Shown here one piece after another: positions 23,101-37,300 of a stretch of DNA of 64,000 nt; position 1 is the stretch's first letter; each line of letters begins with the position of its first letter. The position numbers were made by a program, and so were the translations under genes. This stretch comes from Pseudomonas azotoformans (GTDB lineage Bacteria; Pseudomonadota; Gammaproteobacteria; Pseudomonadales; Pseudomonadaceae). The notes under the pieces are model-generated. The model was not told the DNA's origin. It worked only from the letters and a program-made list of their open reading frames with translations, and made no database searches. The stretch lies in assembly GCF_900103345.1 (NCBI RefSeq), contig NZ_LT629702.1, forward strand, positions 682,001-746,000, written 5' to 3'.

Positions 23101-26100
23101 CAAGCCCGATGCTGCGGCCCTGCAAAAGCGCTTTGTCGCGCCTGTCACCGAGCACGAGTGTCAGGTCGCCGCTATTTGGGCCGAGGTTCTGGGACTGCCA
23201 CAGGTTGGCCTGGAAGATCACTTCTTTGAAATCGGCGGGCATTCCCTGTTGGCCACGCGGGTGATGTCCCGCGTACGCCAGGCACTGGGCATTGATGCGC
23301 CCTTGAAAGGCCTGTTCGAACAGCCCGTGCTTGGCCGTTTCGTGCAGGCGTTGTCAGGTAAAACGCTGGACTTGCCGCCGATCCCGCGGTTGCCACGTGA
23401 TCAACCCCTGGCGCTGTCCTATGCCCAGGAGCGCCAGTGGTTCCTTTGGCAGCTGGAGCCGCAGAGCACCGCCTATCACATACCGGCGGCCCTGCGTTTG
23501 CGGGGTGCATTGGACCTTCATGCCCTGCAACGTAGCTTCGATGAGCTGCTTGAACGCCATGAAACCCTGCGCACGGTGTTTGCCGTCGATGGCGAGCGTA
23601 CGGTACAGCGGGTCGCGGCTGCGACCGCGTTTCTGATCGACAGTGAGACCTTGCACAGCGATGAGCCGGGCACCTTGAAGGCCCGGGTCGAAGCAGAGAT
23701 CGCCCGTCCATTTGACTTGTGCCAAGGCCCGCTGCTGCGGGTCAAGCTGTTGCGCCTGGCCGCGGATGATCATGTGCTGGTGTTGGTCCAGCATCACATC
23801 ATCTCCGACGCCTGGTCGATGGAGGTGATGGTCGATGAGTTGGTGCACGCTTATGCCGCGTTCAGCCTGGGTATGGCACCCCAGTTGCCGGCATTGCCGG
23901 TTCAGTATGCCGATTACGCGGTGTGGCAGCGTGGCTGGATGGAAGCGGGCGAGCAGGATCGTCAGCTGACCTATTGGCGTGAGCGCCTGGCCGGCGAGCA
24001 GCCGGTATTGGAACTGCCATTGGATCATCCTCGCCCGGCGGTACAAAGCCATCGCGGCGCACGCCTGGACCTGGAGCTCGATGCAGCGCTGGCAAGCGAG
24101 TTGCAGGTTTTCGCCCAGCGCCAGGGTGCGACCTTGTTCATGGTGTTGCTGGCATCGTTCCAGGCCTTGTTGTATCGCTACAGCGGCCAATCGGACATTC
24201 GTGTCGGCGTGCCGATTGCCAACCGCAACCGGGTCGAGATCGAGAAACTCATCGGCTTCTTCGTCAATACCCAGGTGCTCAAGGCCGATATTACCGGCGA
24301 GCTGTCGTTTGCCCAATTGCTCCAGCAGGTCAAGCAAGTGGCTCTTGATGCGCAGGCACATCAGGACCTGCCGTTCGAACAGTTGGTGGAGGCGTTGCAG
24401 CCCGAACGCAGCCTGAGCCATAGCCCGTTGTTCCAGGTGATGTTCAACCACCAGTCCGACGCGCGCGGCGAAACGGGCGTGCAGTCGATTCCGGGAATGC
24501 AGGTCGAGGGCCTGGCATGGGATAGCCATACCGCGCACTTTGACTTGAGCCTGGATACCCAGGCGTCCGAAGATGGGCTTTGGGCGTCGCTGACCTATGC
24601 GACGGACCTGTTCGAGGCGGCTACCATCGGGCGCTTGGCCCAGCATTGGCTTGGCCTGTTGCGTGCTGTGATAAAGGCACCGACCCAGCGAATTGCCCAC
24701 TTGCCGGTACTGGCGCCGGAAGAACAACACGCACTGCAACAGGACTGGAACGCCAGCGGTCCGGCAGCGGCCTGGCAGGCCGGTGTCCATCGTTTGTTCG
24801 AGGCTCAAGTGCTGCAACGCCCGCAAGCGGTGGCGCTGGTACTCGCTGACACGTCGCTGACCTATGAGGCACTCAACCGGCAAGCCAACCGTCTGGCGCG
24901 CTGCCTGGTGGAGCAGGGCGTGGGGCCGGAGGTGCTGGTGGGGGTCGCAGTAGAGCGATCCTTCGCCATGGTGATCAGCCTGCTGGCGGTACTCAAGGCC
25001 GGCGGCGCCTATGTGCCGCTTGACCCGCAATACCCACGCGAACGCCTGGCACATATGCTTGGAGACAGTGGCGTAGGGCTGGTGTTGACCCAGTCTCAGG
25101 TGCCGATTGCGTTGCCCGAAGGGATCGCCGCGCTGGCAATTGATACGGCCCCTCTGGCGGAATATGCCGAGGACAACCTCGATGGAGCGGTCAGCCCGCA
25201 CAACCTCGCCTATGTGATCTATACCTCCGGCTCGACTGGAAAACCCAAGGGCGTGGCGATCGACCATGGTGCCTTGAGCGAATTCGCAAGCATTGCCGCC
25301 GGTTATTCCAAGCTGACCGAGGATGACCGCGTACTGCAGTTCGCGACCCTGAACTTCGACGGCTTCGTCGAACAGCTGTACCCGGCGCTGACCCACGGCG
25401 CCGCCGTGATCCTGCGTGGCCCGGAACTATGGGACAGCGGGCGGCTGTACCGCGAGATCCTGCAACAGGGCATCACCCTGGCCGACCTGCCGACCGCTTA
25501 CTGGAACCTGTTCCTGCTTGACTGCCTGGCGGCCGGGCCGCGTACCTATGGCGCCCTGCGGCAAGTGCATATCGGCGGCGAAGCCATGCCACTGGACGGT
25601 CCCGCACAATGGTTGCGTGCGGGCCTGGGGCATGTGCGGCTGCTCAACACTTACGGGCCGACCGAGGCCACCGTGGTCTCCAGTGTGCTGGACTGCACCT
25701 CGGGCGATGAAGTCATTGGCGCCACCGCCAGCCCGATTGGTCGCTCCCTGTCGGGGCGTGCCTTGTATGTGCTGGATCGCGATCTCAACCTCGCGCCGTT
25801 GGGCGCCGTGGGCGAGTTGTATATCGGCAGCGCCTGCGGCCTGGCGCGCGCTTACCTGAACCGTCCGTTGCTGACGGCCGAACGCTTTGTCGCAGATCCT
25901 TTCAGCAATCATGGCGGGCGCCTTTACCGCACCGGGGACTTGGCGCGTTACCGTGCCGACGGCGTGATCGAATACGTCGGGCGGGTCGATCATCAAGTGA
26001 AGATCCGCGGTTTCCGTATTGAACTGGGTGAAATCGAAGCCCTGTTACTTGCCCAGGCCAGTGTTCGTGAAGCCGTGGTGTTGGCGGTCGACAACCAGTT

Positions 26101-29100
26101 GCTGGCGTACCTGGTGGCCAAACAACCGGATGCTGGCGTATTGGGCGAGACGCTCAAAGCGGTCCTGCGCGAGCAACTGCCGGACTATATGGTACCGGCG
26201 CACCTGATATTCCTTGAACGTCTGCCGCTGAACCCCAACGGCAAGCTGGATCGCCACGCACTGCCGCGACCGGATGCGAGCCTCTCATTGCAAAACTGGG
26301 TCGCGCCGGTCAGCGTGCTCGAGGTGCAAGTAGCAGCGATCTGGGCGGATATCCTCGGCGTGGAGCGCGTCGGTCTGACGGATCACTTCTTCGAGCTAGG
26401 CGGGCACTCGCTGCTGGCCATGCAGGTGGCGTCGCGACTGCGCCAGGCGCTGGCACTGGAAGTGCCGCTCAAGGTGTTGTTCGAACAACCCCGCCTGCAA
26501 GGATTTGTCGCCGCGTTGCTCGCCCTTGAAGCGAGTGAGGGCGCTCAAGCGCCCTCGCTGGTTCCCGTCGCACGAGACGGTGGTTTGCCGCTGTCGTATG
26601 CCCAGGAGCGGCAGTGGTTTCTCTGGCAACTGGACCCAGACAGTGCCGCTTACCACGTGCCCAGCGCGCTACGCCTGAAAGGCCCGTTGGATGAAGCCGC
26701 GTTGCAACACAGTTTTGACCGCCTGGTGGCGCGTCATGAGAGCCTGCGCACCCTGCTGCGTCAGGAAAACCATGGCACGGTGCAAGTCGTGGGTGAGCCG
26801 GCGCCTGTCGCAATCATTCGCAGTGACGTGCTGGAGGCTGACCTACAGGCTACTGTGGAAGCGAAGATTGCGCGCACGTTCAACCTGGAGCAGGGCCCGC
26901 TACTGCGTGTTGATCTGCTGCGCATTGCCGAGGACGACCATGTATTGGTGCTGGTGCAGCACCATATCGTTTCCGATGGCTGGTCGATGCAAGTCATGGT
27001 CGATGAACTGGTGCAGCTTTACGGTGCGTTCAGCCAGGGCCGGGACCTGCAATTGCCTGCATTGCCGATTCAATATGCCGACTATGCCGTGTGGCAGCGC
27101 GACTGGATGGACGCTGGCGAAAAAGAGCGTCAACTCGGCTACTGGCGCGACCTGCTGGCCGGTGAGCAACCGGTGCTCGAATTGCCATTCGACTTCCAGC
27201 GTCCGGCGGAACAAAGCCATCGAGGCGCGCGTTTGCATGTGGCGTTGCCGGCTGCGCTGGTGTCCGACCTGAACGCCCTGGCCCAGCGCGAAGGCGTGAC
27301 AATGTTCATGTTGCTGCTGGCGTCGTTCCAGACCCTGCTGCATCGCTACAGCGGCCAGGAAGACATCCGTGTCGGCGTGCCGATTGCCAACCGCAACCGT
27401 GTTGAAACCGAACGACTCATTGGCTTCTTCGTCAATACCCAGGTGCTCAAGGCCGATATCGATGGGCAAACCACCGTTACCCAGTTGCTGCAACAGGTCA
27501 AGCAGCGTGCGCTGGACGCCCAGGCCCATCAGGACCTGCCGTTCGAGCAACTGGTGGAGGCACTGCAACCCGAGCGCAGCCTGAGTCTGAACCCGTTGTT
27601 CCAAGTGATGTTCAACCATCAGGCGGCCAGCCGCCAAGCCTTCACGGAGCACGCGTCGAGCGAATTGCGCGTCGAAGGGCTGGCGTGGAACAGCCAAACC
27701 GCGCATTTCGACCTTGACCTGGATGTCCACGAGTGGGGCGAGGGGCTGAGTGCTTCCCTGGGGTATGCCACTGATCTGTTTGCCCCAGCCACGATTGAAC
27801 GCATGGCCGGCCACTGGCAGAACCTGTTGCAGGCGATGGTCGCCGATCAACAGCAACCCATCAGCCAACTCAACCTGCTGGGCCAGGATGAGCAACAACG
27901 CATCCTCCGGCTGTGGAACCAGACCGACGCGGGCTTCTCGGCCGAGCGCCTGGTGCACCAATTGGTGGCCGACCGCGCCCGGGAAAACCCGGATGCAGTC
28001 GCCGTGAAATTCGACGCGCAAACCCTGAGCTACGGCGAACTGGACCGCCAGGCCAACCGCCTGGCCCATGCGCTGATCGCCCGTGGCGTCGGCCCGGAAG
28101 TGCGCGTGGCGATTGCCATGCCGCGCAGTGCCGAGATCATGGTGGCGTTCCTTGCGGTGATGAAAGCCGGTGGCGTCTACGTGCCGCTGGATATCGAATA
28201 CCCGCGTGATCGCCTGCTGTACATGATGCAGGACAGTCGTGCGAAATTGCTGCTGACCCACACCAGCGCGTTGCAGCAATTGCCGATTCCCGAGGGTCTG
28301 GACAGCCTGGCGATTGATCGCACCGAGGAGTGGTCTGGTTACAGCGACACGGCGCCTGATGTGAAACTGGACGGCGACAACCTCGCCTATGTGATCTATA
28401 CATCCGGTTCCACGGGCCTGCCCAAGGGCGTGGCGGTATCCCACGGTCCGCTGGTGGCCCATATCATCGCCACCGGCGAGCGTTATGAAACCTCGCCCGC
28501 CGATTGCGAACTGCACTTCATGTCGTTTGCCTTCGACGGCTCCCATGAAGGCTGGATGCACCCGCTGATCAACGGCGCCAGTGTGTTGATCCGCGATGAC
28601 AGCCTGTGGCTGCCGGAATACACCTACCAGCAAATGCACCGCCACAACGTGACCATGGCGGTGTTCCCGCCGGTGTACCTGCAACAGTTGGCCGAGCATG
28701 CCGAGCGTGACGGCAACCCGCCGAAGGTGCGCGTGTACTGCTTCGGTGGTGATGCCGTTGCCCAAGCCAGCTACGACCTGGCCTGGCGCGCACTCAAGCC
28801 GACCTATCTGTTCAACGGCTACGGCCCGACGGAAACGGTGGTCACGCCATTGCTGTGGAAAGCGCGCAAGGGCGACCCATGCGGCGCGGTCTACGCCCCG
28901 ATTGGCACATTGCTGGGCAATCGCAATGGCTACGTGCTGGACTCGCAACTCAACCTGCAACCTATAGGCGTAGCCGGTGAGCTGTACCTGGGCGGCGAAG
29001 GCGTGGCCCGTGGGTATCTTGAGCGCCCGGCATTGACCGCCGAACGCTTTGTGCCGGACCCGTTCGGCAAGCCCGGCAGCCGTGCCTACCGCAGTGGCGA

Positions 29101-32100
29101 CCTGACCCGTGGCCGCCCGGATGGCGTGGTGGATTACCTCGGGCGCGTCGACCATCAGGTAAAAATCCGTGGTTTCCGTATCGAACTGGGTGAAATCGAA
29201 GCGCGTCTGCGCGAACAGGACAACGTCGGCGAAACCGTAGTGGTGGCCCAGGACGGCCCTACAGGTAAACAGCTGGTGGCCTATGTGGTGCCGGCAGATG
29301 CTGACCTGGCGGACCAGGCCGAGTGGCGCGACACCCTGCGCCGGGCCCTGAAAACCCGCCTGCCGGATTACATGGTGCCGACCTATTTCATGTTCCTGGC
29401 ACAGATGCCGCTGACGCCCAACGGCAAGCTTGATCGCAAAGGGCTGCCGCAGCCGGACGCGAGCCAGATGCAACAGGCCTATGTGGCACCGCGCAGCGAG
29501 CTGGAGCAAAAAATCGCCGGCCTGTGGGCCGACGTACTGCGTCTGCCGCGGGTCGGTTTGAACGACAACTTCTTTGAGTTGGGCGGCGACTCGATCATCT
29601 CGATCCAAGTGGTCAGCCGAGCGCGGCAGGCCGGTATCCGCTTCACGCCCAAGGACCTGTTCCAGCACCAGACCGTCCAGAGCCTGGCCGGCGTCGCCCA
29701 GATCGGCGGGCAAGGGCTGGTTATTGAACAAGGACCGGCCACGGGCGAAGCGCTGCTGCTGCCGATCCATCAGTACTTCTTCCAGGAAGAGATTGCCGAA
29801 CGCCATCACTGGAACCAATCCGTGGTCTTGCGCCCTGGCGAGCGTCTGGAGGGTGCGCGATTGAGCGCAGCACTGGCAGCGCTGGTGACGCACCATGATG
29901 CGTTGCGCCTGAGCTTTACCCTTCAACCAACGGGCTGGCAGGCTCATTATCGCGCGGTTGAATCACAGGACAGCCTGCTCTGGCAAACTTCCCTGGATAA
30001 CATCGAGGCACTTGAGGCGCTGGGCCTGGAGGCGCAGCGCAGCCTGGACCTGGCAGGCGGGCCGATGCTGCGAGCGGTGCTGGTCGAATTGCCGGACGCA
30101 TCGCAACGTGTGTTGCTGGTGATCCATCACCTGGTGGTGGACGGTGTATCGTGGCGGATTCTGCTGGAGGACCTGCAAACTGCCTACACCCAGGTGCAGT
30201 CCGGGCAAGCCGTGGAACTGCCGGTCAAGACCAGTTCCACCCAGGCGTGGGCAAAGCGCTTGCAAACCCATGCACAGAGCCCGGCGTTGCAGGAAGAACT
30301 GCGTTTCTGGCAGGCGCAATTGCAAGGCGCCGATGCCGGCTTGCCGTGTGACAACCCCCAGGGCAGCCTGCGCAATTCGCTGGCCCTTACCGTGGGCACG
30401 CACCTTGACTCGTCCTACACCCGACGCCTGCTGCAAGAGGCTCCGTCGGCTTATCGCACGCAGATCAATGACCTGTTGTTGACCGCCTTGTCCCGCGTCA
30501 TCACGCGTTGGACGGGGGGTGATTCACTGCTGGTCAAGCTGGAAGGGCACGGCCGCGAGGACTTGTTCGATGATGTCGATCTCACCCGTACGGTCGGCTG
30601 GTTCACCAGCATGTATCCGCTGGCGCTGACACCGGCGCAAAGCCTGGCCGACTCAATCAAGGGCATCAAGGAGCAACTGCGCGCGGTCCCGGACAAAGGC
30701 CTGGGCTTTGGCGCACTGCGCTACCTGGGCGATGAGCCGGCCCGTGAGGCGTTGGGCGGTCTGGCGCAACCGCGCATCACGTTCAACTATCTCGGCCAGT
30801 TCGATGGCAGCTTCGAGGACGACACCGAGCAGGCATTCTTCACCCCGACGGGTGAACGCGCCGGCTCTGACCAGAGCGAGCACGCGTTGCTGGGCAACTG
30901 GCTGGAAATCAACGGCCAGGTGTTTGGCGGTGAGTTGAACCTGAGCTGGAGCTTCAGCCGTGAGATGTTCAGCGAGGCGACCATACAAGGTTTGGCCGAC
31001 GCCTATGCACAGGAGCTCAAAAACCTCATCGAACATTGCTGTGCGTCGACCCAGCAAGGTGTGACGCCTTCGGACTTCCCGCTGGCCGGGCTCAGCCAGG
31101 TGCAGTTGGATCAGTTCGCATTGGCTGGCGCCGATGATGTGTACCCGCTGTCGCCCATGCAGCAAGGCATGTTGTTCCATGCGCTGTACGAACCGCAGGC
31201 CGGTGACTACGTCAACCAGATGCGTGTGGATGTGGACGGGCTGGACATTCCGCGTTTCCGCGCAGCCTGGCAGGCTGCGCTGGACAACCATGACATCCTG
31301 CGTACCGGTTTTATCTGGCATGGCGACCTCGGTGAGCCGTTGCAAGTGGTGCATCGCGATGCCCAACTGCCGTTTATCGAAATCGAGTGCCCTGAAGGTG
31401 ACGATCAGCAACAGCGGCTGGACCATCTCGCCGACGCGCAACGCTTGCAGGGGTTCAATCTGGAGATGCCGCCACTGGTGCGTATCGCGCTGGCGCATAC
31501 CGGGCCGCAACGCTGCCACCTGATCTACACCAGCCACCATATCCTGATGGACGGCTGGAGCAACTCCCAACTGCTCGGTGAGGTGCTGGAACGTTACGCC
31601 GGCCATGTGCCGCAGGCTCAGGTTGCACGTTACCGCGACTTTATCGCCTGGTTGCAAGCGCAGGACAAATCCTTGCGCGAAGCGTTCTGGAAGACCCAAT
31701 TGGCCAATCTGGAGGAGCCGACGCGTTTGTTCCAGGCACTGCCGCGCACCCGGGATCTGCACGCGTCCGGGCTGGGTGAGCATGCCCATGAGCTGGATGC
31801 CGCGCAGATGGCCCGGATCAAGGCGTTTGCCCAGGGGCAGAAAATAACCCTCAATACCCTGGTGCAATCCGCCTGGTTGTTGCTGCTGCAACGCTACACC
31901 GGCCAGGACACAGTAGCCTTCGGCGCAACCGTGTCAGGGCGCCCCGCAGACCTGCGTGGCGTGGAGCAACAAGTCGGGCTGTTCATCAACACCTTGCCGG
32001 TGGTGGCAACCCCACGGCCAGACATGCCTGTGTCGCAATGGATGCAACAGATCCAGCAACAGAACCTTGCGCTGCGCGAACAGGAGCACACACCGTTGTT

Positions 32101-34300
32101 CGAACTGCAGCGCTGGGCCGGGTTGGGCGGCGAAGCGTTGTTCGACACTATCCTGGTGTTCGAGAACTACCCGGTGTCGGAGGTGCTGGAGCAGGGCGCG
32201 CCCCAAGGTGTGCGCTTTGGCAGCGTAAGCAGCCGCGAGCAGACACACTATCCGTTGTCGATTGCCGTCGGTGTGGGCGACACCCTGACATTGCACTACA
32301 GCTATGACCGCAGCGAAGTGGATGCGCCGACGGTCGAGCGCCTCAATCGGCACCTGCTGCACCTGTTGACGGAGCTGGTCACCCAACCGCAGGCGGCCCT
32401 GGCGCAACTGACGCTGTTGACGGAACCCGAGCACCTCGACCTGATGGCGCTGGGCAACGGGCTGGTCGATGCGCATCCATGCAGCCTTGTCCAGCAGCAG
32501 TTCGAACAACAGGTGCGCCGCACGCCGCACGCCACGGCCGTGGTGTTTGGCGAGCAGTCGTTGACCTACGAGGCGTTGAACCGGCGCGCCAATCGCCTGG
32601 CTCACGGGCTGATCAGGCAGGGGGTGGGGCCTGACGCTCTGGTGGGTATCGCGCTGGAGCGGTCCTTTGACATGTTGGCCGGGCTGCTGGCCATTCTCAA
32701 GGCGGGCGGTGCGTACGTACCACTGGACACTGACTACCCTGAAGAGCGCCTGGCCTACATGCTCAAGGACAGTGGCGTGAAGTGGCTGCTGACCCGCTCC
32801 GACCTGAACCTGCCACTGGCCGATGGCGTGCAGTGCCTGAGCCTGGAGGGCGAGCAGGCGTGGTTGAGTGAGGGCGACGAGTCTGATCCTGGGGTCACCG
32901 TGAACGGCCAGAACCTCATGTACGTGATTTACACCTCGGGCACCACCGGTAACCCGAAAGGCGTGGGCGTGACGCACGAAGCCTTGGCCGAGCGCCTGCA
33001 CTGGATGCAGCAGACCTACGCGCTGCAGGCCGACGACGTGCTGCTGCAAAAGGCACCGATGAGTTTTGACGTGTCGGTGTGGGAGTGTTTCTGGCCGTTG
33101 ATCAGCGGCAGTCGCTTGGTCATCGCAGCGCCGGGCGAACACCGCGATCCGGTGCGCCTGATGGAGCTGATCCAGGCGTATGGTGTGACGACGCTGCATT
33201 TCGTCCCATCGCTGCTGCAACTGTTCATGGACACACCGGGCGTCGCCCGGTGCCACAGTATCCGCAGGTTGTTCTCCGGCGGGGAAGCACTGACGGCCGA
33301 GCTGCGCGATCAGATCCTGCGCACCCTGCCTGCCGTTGTGCTGCACAACCGCTATGGGCCGACTGAAACGACCATCAATGCCACCTGGTGGCCATGCTCC
33401 CTGGACGATGGCGCCCGTTCGCCGATCGGCCGACCCTTGGGCAATGTGATCTGCCGAGTCTTGGATGGTGACCTGAACCCGGTCCCTGTGGGGGTTGCCG
33501 GCGAGCTGTGCGTGGGAGGCGTTGGCTTGGCGCGTGGTTATCTCGGGCGGCCAGGGTTGTCGGCAGAGCGCTTTGTCGCCGACCCGTCCGGCAGTGCGGG
33601 CTCGCGCCTGTATCGCACCGGCGACCGGGTGCGCTTGGCCGAGGATGGAGCGTTGGAATACCTGGGGCGCTTGGATCATCAGATCAAGATTCGCGGCTTC
33701 CGTGTGGAGCTGGAAGAAATCCAGGCCCTGGTCGTGCGCCAGGCGGGCGTGATCCAGGCCGAAGTGGTGCTGCGCCAGGGCAGTGGCGGCGGCCAATTGA
33801 TTGGCTACTACGTCGCTCATCCCTCGGCGCCGGACGCGGCCGAGCATGGGCAGGCGCTGCGCAACACTCTGCTGGCGCAATTGCCGGACTACATGGTACC
33901 CAAGCAGTTCGTGCGCCTCTCGCACATGCCGTTGAGCCCCAGTGGCAAGTTGGACCGCAAGGCCTTGCCTGAGCCCGACAGCCAAATCACCCAGGGCGAA
34001 TACGTGGCGCCCCGCAGTGACCTGGAAAAACAACTGGCAGCGATCTGGCAGGATGTGCTGGACGTTGAGCAAGTGGGCTTGAACGACAACTTCTTCGAAC
34101 TGGGCGGGCATTCGCTGTTGGTGATCAATGTGATGTCGCGCATTCAGTTGGAACTGGGCGCGAAGATCAGTGTGCATGAGCTGTTCCAGCATGCCGTACT
34201 CAAGCAACTGGCAGAGCATCTGCAGGGGCAGGGGGCAGGTGTCAGCACCGAGAAACTGTCGTTCCTCGACTCACTCCTAGACGAAATGGAGCAGCTGTAA
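20150..34300 (+). CDS. pvdK: Pyoverdine side-chain NRPS, four modules (C-A-T, C-A-T, C-A-T-E, C-A-T)
   Basis: A 4716-residue synthetase starting at GTG 20150, with a GAGGGG ribosome site (about 20138) overlapping the pvdJ stop. Module 1: C (HHIVSDGWS 20657), A pocket D-I-L-Q-L-G-L-I-W, Gly. Module 2: C with HHIISDAWS (23792, Ala in place of the motif Gly), A pocket D-G-E-D-H-G-T-V-V, Lys. Module 3: C (HHIVSDG near 26960), A pocket D-G-E-V-C-G-G-V-T, formyl-hydroxyornithine, T with GGDS (29584), E ([11 protein letters not shown] 30125), so D-fOHOrn. Module 4: D-donor C ([18 protein letters not shown] near 31534), A with core [10 protein letters not shown] (32935) and unusual pocket D-V-W-H-F-G-R-I-N, substrate unassigned, T at 34110. 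No thioesterase. The N-terminus ([20 protein letters not shown]) is unlike those of pvdJ and pvdD; the C-terminal tail ([12 protein letters not shown]) resembles that of pvdI. The name follows strains with a fourth pyoverdine NRPS; some annotations call it pvdJ. Confidence 0.92.
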   Translation: MQALIESVGSLSAQQKKALAVMLKQQGINLFEIAPVFKRQDGELLRLSYAQERQWFLWQLEPQSTAYHVPRALRLSGALDVAALQRSFDALVMRHESLRTHLQEDGDSALQVIAEQARVQIAVVDARESQLKDLVEAEIAQPFDLQQGPLLRVKLLRLAPEEHVLVLVQHHIVSDGWSMQVMVDELVQLYAAHVQGQDLQLPALPIQYADYALWQRSWMEAGERERQLGYWTGMLGGEQPVLEMPMDRPRPAVQSYRGARLDLTLEASLVAGLKHLAQREGVTVFMLLLASFQAVLHRYSGQGDIRIGVPVANRNRVETERLIGFFVNTQILKADIDGQMTFRELLQQTRQRSVEAQAHQDLPFEQLVEALQPERSLSYNPLFQVMFNHQTDTQRSGGSVTGLHVQGLEWESKTSQFDLNLDTQESAEGIQASLTYATDLFDAPGLERFLTHWHRLLQQVVLDCNGRVGELPLLDDAQWQQLVHTWNNTHQAVPQDVGVHRLLEAQTQARPDATALVCNGQSLSYAELNLRANRLAHRLRAAGVGADVLVAVALERSVDMVLALLATLKAGGAYVPLDPQFPADRLAFMLEDSRARVLLTAGDLHERLPLAADQQVLFISEQEDARYSSDNPQVALTDEHLAYVIYTSGSTGKPKGVMVRHGALSSFTQGMADTLSIDAKARLLSLTTFSFDIFALELYVPLAMGGTVVLADKPVSQDPEAILSLLHEQAITVVQATPSTWRMLLDSERRAVLHGIKCLCGGEALPADLAERMLAQQGTVWNLYGPTETTIWSAAHPLVEPLPFVGRPIANTSLFILNAELAPTPVGVSGELLIGGVGLARGYHGRAALTAERFVPNPFARNGERLYRTGDLARYRVDGVVEYIGRVDHQVKVRGFRIELGEIEACLRELPTVREAAVVAQHEQLLAYLVTRQLVSDDEQVTLREQFKAALREQLPEYMVPAHLVFLERMPLTPNGKLDRKALPKPDAAALQKRFVAPVTEHECQVAAIWAEVLGLPQVGLEDHFFEIGGHSLLATRVMSRVRQALGIDAPLKGLFEQPVLGRFVQALSGKTLDLPPIPRLPRDQPLALSYAQERQWFLWQLEPQSTAYHIPAALRLRGALDLHALQRSFDELLERHETLRTVFAVDGERTVQRVAAATAFLIDSETLHSDEPGTLKARVEAEIARPFDLCQGPLLRVKLLRLAADDHVLVLVQHHIISDAWSMEVMVDELVHAYAAFSLGMAPQLPALPVQYADYAVWQRGWMEAGEQDRQLTYWRERLAGEQPVLELPLDHPRPAVQSHRGARLDLELDAALASELQVFAQRQGATLFMVLLASFQALLYRYSGQSDIRVGVPIANRNRVEIEKLIGFFVNTQVLKADITGELSFAQLLQQVKQVALDAQAHQDLPFEQLVEALQPERSLSHSPLFQVMFNHQSDARGETGVQSIPGMQVEGLAWDSHTAHFDLSLDTQASEDGLWASLTYATDLFEAATIGRLAQHWLGLLRAVIKAPTQRIAHLPVLAPEEQHALQQDWNASGPAAAWQAGVHRLFEAQVLQRPQAVALVLADTSLTYEALNRQANRLARCLVEQGVGPEVLVGVAVERSFAMVISLLAVLKAGGAYVPLDPQYPRERLAHMLGDSGVGLVLTQSQVPIALPEGIAALAIDTAPLAEYAEDNLDGAVSPHNLAYVIYTSGSTGKPKGVAIDHGALSEFASIAAGYSKLTEDDRVLQFATLNFDGFVEQLYPALTHGAAVILRGPELWDSGRLYREILQQGITLADLPTAYWNLFLLDCLAAGPRTYGALRQVHIGGEAMPLDGPAQWLRAGLGHVRLLNTYGPTEATVVSSVLDCTSGDEVIGATASPIGRSLSGRALYVLDRDLNLAPLGAVGELYIGSACGLARAYLNRPLLTAERFVADPFSNHGGRLYRTGDLARYRADGVIEYVGRVDHQVKIRGFRIELGEIEALLLAQASVREAVVLAVDNQLLAYLVAKQPDAGVLGETLKAVLREQLPDYMVPAHLIFLERLPLNPNGKLDRHALPRPDASLSLQNWVAPVSVLEVQVAAIWADILGVERVGLTDHFFELGGHSLLAMQVASRLRQALALEVPLKVLFEQPRLQGFVAALLALEASEGAQAPSLVPVARDGGLPLSYAQERQWFLWQLDPDSAAYHVPSALRLKGPLDEAALQHSFDRLVARHESLRTLLRQENHGTVQVVGEPAPVAIIRSDVLEADLQATVEAKIARTFNLEQGPLLRVDLLRIAEDDHVLVLVQHHIVSDGWSMQVMVDELVQLYGAFSQGRDLQLPALPIQYADYAVWQRDWMDAGEKERQLGYWRDLLAGEQPVLELPFDFQRPAEQSHRGARLHVALPAALVSDLNALAQREGVTMFMLLLASFQTLLHRYSGQEDIRVGVPIANRNRVETERLIGFFVNTQVLKADIDGQTTVTQLLQQVKQRALDAQAHQDLPFEQLVEALQPERSLSLNPLFQVMFNHQAASRQAFTEHASSELRVEGLAWNSQTAHFDLDLDVHEWGEGLSASLGYATDLFAPATIERMAGHWQNLLQAMVADQQQPISQLNLLGQDEQQRILRLWNQTDAGFSAERLVHQLVADRARENPDAVAVKFDAQTLSYGELDRQANRLAHALIARGVGPEVRVAIAMPRSAEIMVAFLAVMKAGGVYVPLDIEYPRDRLLYMMQDSRAKLLLTHTSALQQLPIPEGLDSLAIDRTEEWSGYSDTAPDVKLDGDNLAYVIYTSGSTGLPKGVAVSHGPLVAHIIATGERYETSPADCELHFMSFAFDGSHEGWMHPLINGASVLIRDDSLWLPEYTYQQMHRHNVTMAVFPPVYLQQLAEHAERDGNPPKVRVYCFGGDAVAQASYDLAWRALKPTYLFNGYGPTETVVTPLLWKARKGDPCGAVYAPIGTLLGNRNGYVLDSQLNLQPIGVAGELYLGGEGVARGYLERPALTAERFVPDPFGKPGSRAYRSGDLTRGRPDGVVDYLGRVDHQVKIRGFRIELGEIEARLREQDNVGETVVVAQDGPTGKQLVAYVVPADADLADQAEWRDTLRRALKTRLPDYMVPTYFMFLAQMPLTPNGKLDRKGLPQPDASQMQQAYVAPRSELEQKIAGLWADVLRLPRVGLNDNFFELGGDSIISIQVVSRARQAGIRFTPKDLFQHQTVQSLAGVAQIGGQGLVIEQGPATGEALLLPIHQYFFQEEIAERHHWNQSVVLRPGERLEGARLSAALAALVTHHDALRLSFTLQPTGWQAHYRAVESQDSLLWQTSLDNIEALEALGLEAQRSLDLAGGPMLRAVLVELPDASQRVLLVIHHLVVDGVSWRILLEDLQTAYTQVQSGQAVELPVKTSSTQAWAKRLQTHAQSPALQEELRFWQAQLQGADAGLPCDNPQGSLRNSLALTVGTHLDSSYTRRLLQEAPSAYRTQINDLLLTALSRVITRWTGGDSLLVKLEGHGREDLFDDVDLTRTVGWFTSMYPLALTPAQSLADSIKGIKEQLRAVPDKGLGFGALRYLGDEPAREALGGLAQPRITFNYLGQFDGSFEDDTEQAFFTPTGERAGSDQSEHALLGNWLEINGQVFGGELNLSWSFSREMFSEATIQGLADAYAQELKNLIEHCCASTQQGVTPSDFPLAGLSQVQLDQFALAGADDVYPLSPMQQGMLFHALYEPQAGDYVNQMRVDVDGLDIPRFRAAWQAALDNHDILRTGFIWHGDLGEPLQVVHRDAQLPFIEIECPEGDDQQQRLDHLADAQRLQGFNLEMPPLVRIALAHTGPQRCHLIYTSHHILMDGWSNSQLLGEVLERYAGHVPQAQVARYRDFIAWLQAQDKSLREAFWKTQLANLEEPTRLFQALPRTRDLHASGLGEHAHELDAAQMARIKAFAQGQKITLNTLVQSAWLLLLQRYTGQDTVAFGATVSGRPADLRGVEQQVGLFINTLPVVATPRPDMPVSQWMQQIQQQNLALREQEHTPLFELQRWAGLGGEALFDTILVFENYPVSEVLEQGAPQGVRFGSVSSREQTHYPLSIAVGVGDTLTLHYSYDRSEVDAPTVERLNRHLLHLLTELVTQPQAALAQLTLLTEPEHLDLMALGNGLVDAHPCSLVQQQFEQQVRRTPHATAVVFGEQSLTYEALNRRANRLAHGLIRQGVGPDALVGIALERSFDMLAGLLAILKAGGAYVPLDTDYPEERLAYMLKDSGVKWLLTRSDLNLPLADGVQCLSLEGEQAWLSEGDESDPGVTVNGQNLMYVIYTSGTTGNPKGVGVTHEALAERLHWMQQTYALQADDVLLQKAPMSFDVSVWECFWPLISGSRLVIAAPGEHRDPVRLMELIQAYGVTTLHFVPSLLQLFMDTPGVARCHSIRRLFSGGEALTAELRDQILRTLPAVVLHNRYGPTETTINATWWPCSLDDGARSPIGRPLGNVICRVLDGDLNPVPVGVAGELCVGGVGLARGYLGRPGLSAERFVADPSGSAGSRLYRTGDRVRLAEDGALEYLGRLDHQIKIRGFRVELEEIQALVVRQAGVIQAEVVLRQGSGGGQLIGYYVAHPSAPDAAEHGQALRNTLLAQLPDYMVPKQFVRLSHMPLSPSGKLDRKALPEPDSQITQGEYVAPRSDLEKQLAAIWQDVLDVEQVGLNDNFFELGGHSLLVINVMSRIQLELGAKISVHELFQHAVLKQLAEHLQGQGAGVSTEKLSFLDSLLDEMEQL
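27803..29296 (+). repeat. Duplicated formyl-hydroxyornithine A-domain segment, copy in pvdK
   Basis: Partner of 10381-11874. After the segment the two modules differ: this one runs into GGDS and an E domain, the pvdI copy into GGHS and the end of the protein. Confidence 0.88.
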
Positions 34301-37300
34301 TGGACGACCAGATGGCGCACAAGATCATGAAGCGCTTTATCGGGCTGCCGCTTGAACAGCGCAAGGTCTACCTGCAGCGGATGCTGCAGGAAGGTGTTTC
34401 GCCGGCCAACCTGCCAATCCCGCAGGTTCGCCTTGAAGCAACCGCCCTGAGACTCTCTTATGCACAAGAACGCCAATGGTTTCTCTGGCAACTGGATCCG
34501 CAAAGCGCGGCGTATCACATCCCCAGCGCCCTGCGGCTCAAAGGCTGCCTCGATCTCGAAGCGCTACAGAAGAGCTTCGAGCACCTGATCGCCCGGCATG
34601 AGAGTTTGCGCACGCGGTTCCGGCAGGTGGGTGAGGATGTGCAGCAGGAGGTCCAGGCCGATTGCCGTGTGGTGTTGGTGCCCGAAACGATTGATGAAAG
34701 CCAGTTGCAGACGCGCGTCGAGCAGGCCATTGAGCAACCCTTCGACCTGGAGCAGGGCCCGCTGTTGCGCATGACCCTCCTGCGTCTGGCAGAGCAGGAA
34801 CACGTGCTGGTTCTGGTGCAGCATCACATCATTTCTGATGGTGGTTCGATGCAGGTGATGGTGGCAGACGTGGTGCAGGCCTATACGGCCTACAGCCAGG
34901 GTCGCGAGTTTGAATTGCCCACCTTGCCGATTCAGTACGCGGACTATGCCATCTGGCAGCGAAGCTGGATGGAGGCGGGCGAGAAGGAGCGCCAGTTGGC
35001 CTATTGGCGCGACCTGCTGGGCGGCGATCAGCCGGTGCTGGAACTGCCTCTGGACCGGCCACGTCCTGCCGTGCAGAGCTATCGTGGTGCATCCCTGGAC
35101 TTGAGCCTGAACGGCCAATTGGCAGCGGGTGTCAGGGCCTTGGCCCAACGTGAAGGTGCAACCAGCTTCATGGTGCTGCTGGCGTCGTTCCAGGTGTTGT
35201 TGCATCGCTACAGCGGGCAACGGGACATCCGGGTCGGTGTGCCGACGGCCAACCGTAATCGTGTGGAAACGCAGCGGCTGGTCGGGTTTTTCGTCAATAC
35301 CCAGGTGCTGAAAGCCGAGCTGGATGAGCAGACCACTGTTCTTGCACTGCTGCGTCAGACTCGTCAGCGCGTGCTGGAGGCCCAGGCCCATCAGGATCTG
35401 CCGTTTGAACAACTGGTGGAAGCGCTTCGCCCGGAACGCAGCTTGAGTTACAGCCCGTTGTTCCAGGTCATGTTCAATCATCAGAACCGCGGCGCTGGCA
35501 GTGCAAGCGAGCCGACAGGGTCTGGCCTTGTGCTGGAAGGCCTGGATTGGGAGAGCCGTACGGCCCAGTTCGACCTGAGCTTGAACGTCGCCGAGGATGC
35601 TTCGGGCATCCAGGCATCCTTTGGCTACGCGACCGACCTGTTCGAAGCCGCCACTGTGGAGCGTATGGCGCATCACTGGCAACGACTGTTGCACGCCATG
35701 ATCGCCACGCCTGACGCCTTGGTGGAGAGGCTACCCATGCTGGAGGCGGATGAGCGTCGCCAGATGGTGGTGGACTGGAATGCCACGGCCACCGATTACC
35801 CCCTTGAAGCAGCCGTGCATCAACGTTTCGAAGCGCACGTCGCGCTCAAGCCTGACGCGTGCGCACTGGTGTTTGGTGCACAGCAATTGAACTACGCGGC
35901 ATTGAACGCCCGTGCCAACCGCCTGGCCCATGCCTTGATCGAGCGCGGCGTTGGCCCGGACAGTCTGGTAGGCGTGGCGATGGAGCGCTCGGTGGAGATG
36001 GTGGTCGGCCTGTTGGCCGTGCTCAAGGCCGGGGGGGCCTACGTCCCCGTGGACCCTGACTACCCCGAGGAGCGTCAGGCTTATATGCTCGATGACAGTG
36101 CAGTCAGCCTGCTGCTGAGTCAGTCACACTTGCGCCTGCCCTCACCTGAGGGCGTACAGCGTATTGACCTGGACCTCGATGAACACTGGCTCCATGGCTA
36201 CAGCGATGCCAACCCTGAAGTGCCTGTCAGCGGCGAAAACCTGGCGTATGTGATCTACACCTCCGGCTCCACCGGTAAACCCAAGGGGGCGGGGAACAGT
36301 CACGCGGCCTTGGCAAACCGCTTGTGCTGGATGCAACAGGTCTATGCATTGGATGCCAGTGACACGGTGTTGCAGAAGACGCCGTTCAGTTTTGACGTGT
36401 CGGTATGGGAGTTCTTCTGGCCCTTGCTCAGTGGCGCTCGCTTGGTCATGGCGGCGCCTGGCGATCACCGCGACCCGGCGAAGCTGGTGGAGGTGATCAC
36501 ACGTGAAGGTGTCACGACGCTGCACTTTGTGCCTTCGATGTTGCAAGCCTTCCTGCAGGATAGACAGGTCGGCACCTGCAGCAGTGTGCAGCGCATTATC
36601 TGCAGCGGCGAAGCACTCCCGGTGGACGCGCAGCAACAGGTGTTCGCGAAACTGCCCAAAGCCGATGTGTACAACCTCTATGGCCCTACGGAAGCTGCGA
36701 TTGACGTGACCAGTTGGCACTGCGTCGACGAAGGCAAGGACACGGTGCCCATCGGCAAGCCCATTGCCAACCTCGGCTGCCATATCCTGGACGCAAACCT
36801 GGAACCCGTGCCGATCGGAGTGCTGGGTGAGTTGTACCTGGCAGGCAAGGGGCTGGCGCGCGGGTATCACCGTCGGCCACTGCTGACCGCCGAACGCTTT
36901 GTCGCCAGCCCATTCGGCGCCGGCGAGCGTATGTACCGGACCGGGGACCTGGCGCGGTATCGTCCTGACGGGGTGATCGAGTACGCCGGGCGTATCGACC
37001 ACCAAGTCAAATTGCGCGGGCTGCGTATCGAATTGGGTGAAATCGAGGCGCGCCTGCTTGAGCATCCGTGGGTGCGCGAGACGGCAGTGTTGGCGTTGGA
37101 CGGTACGCAACTGGTCGGTTATGTGGTGCTCGACACTCCGTCTTCGCACTGGCGTGAAACCCTCGCTGCGCATCTGTCGACCCATTTGCCGCTCTTTATG
37201 GTGCCTGCCCAGTGGGTGTTGTTGGAGGCCATGCCACTGAGCCCCAACGGCAAACTGGAACGCAAGGCGCTGCCGCGTCCTGAGGCCGGCAGCCAACAGC

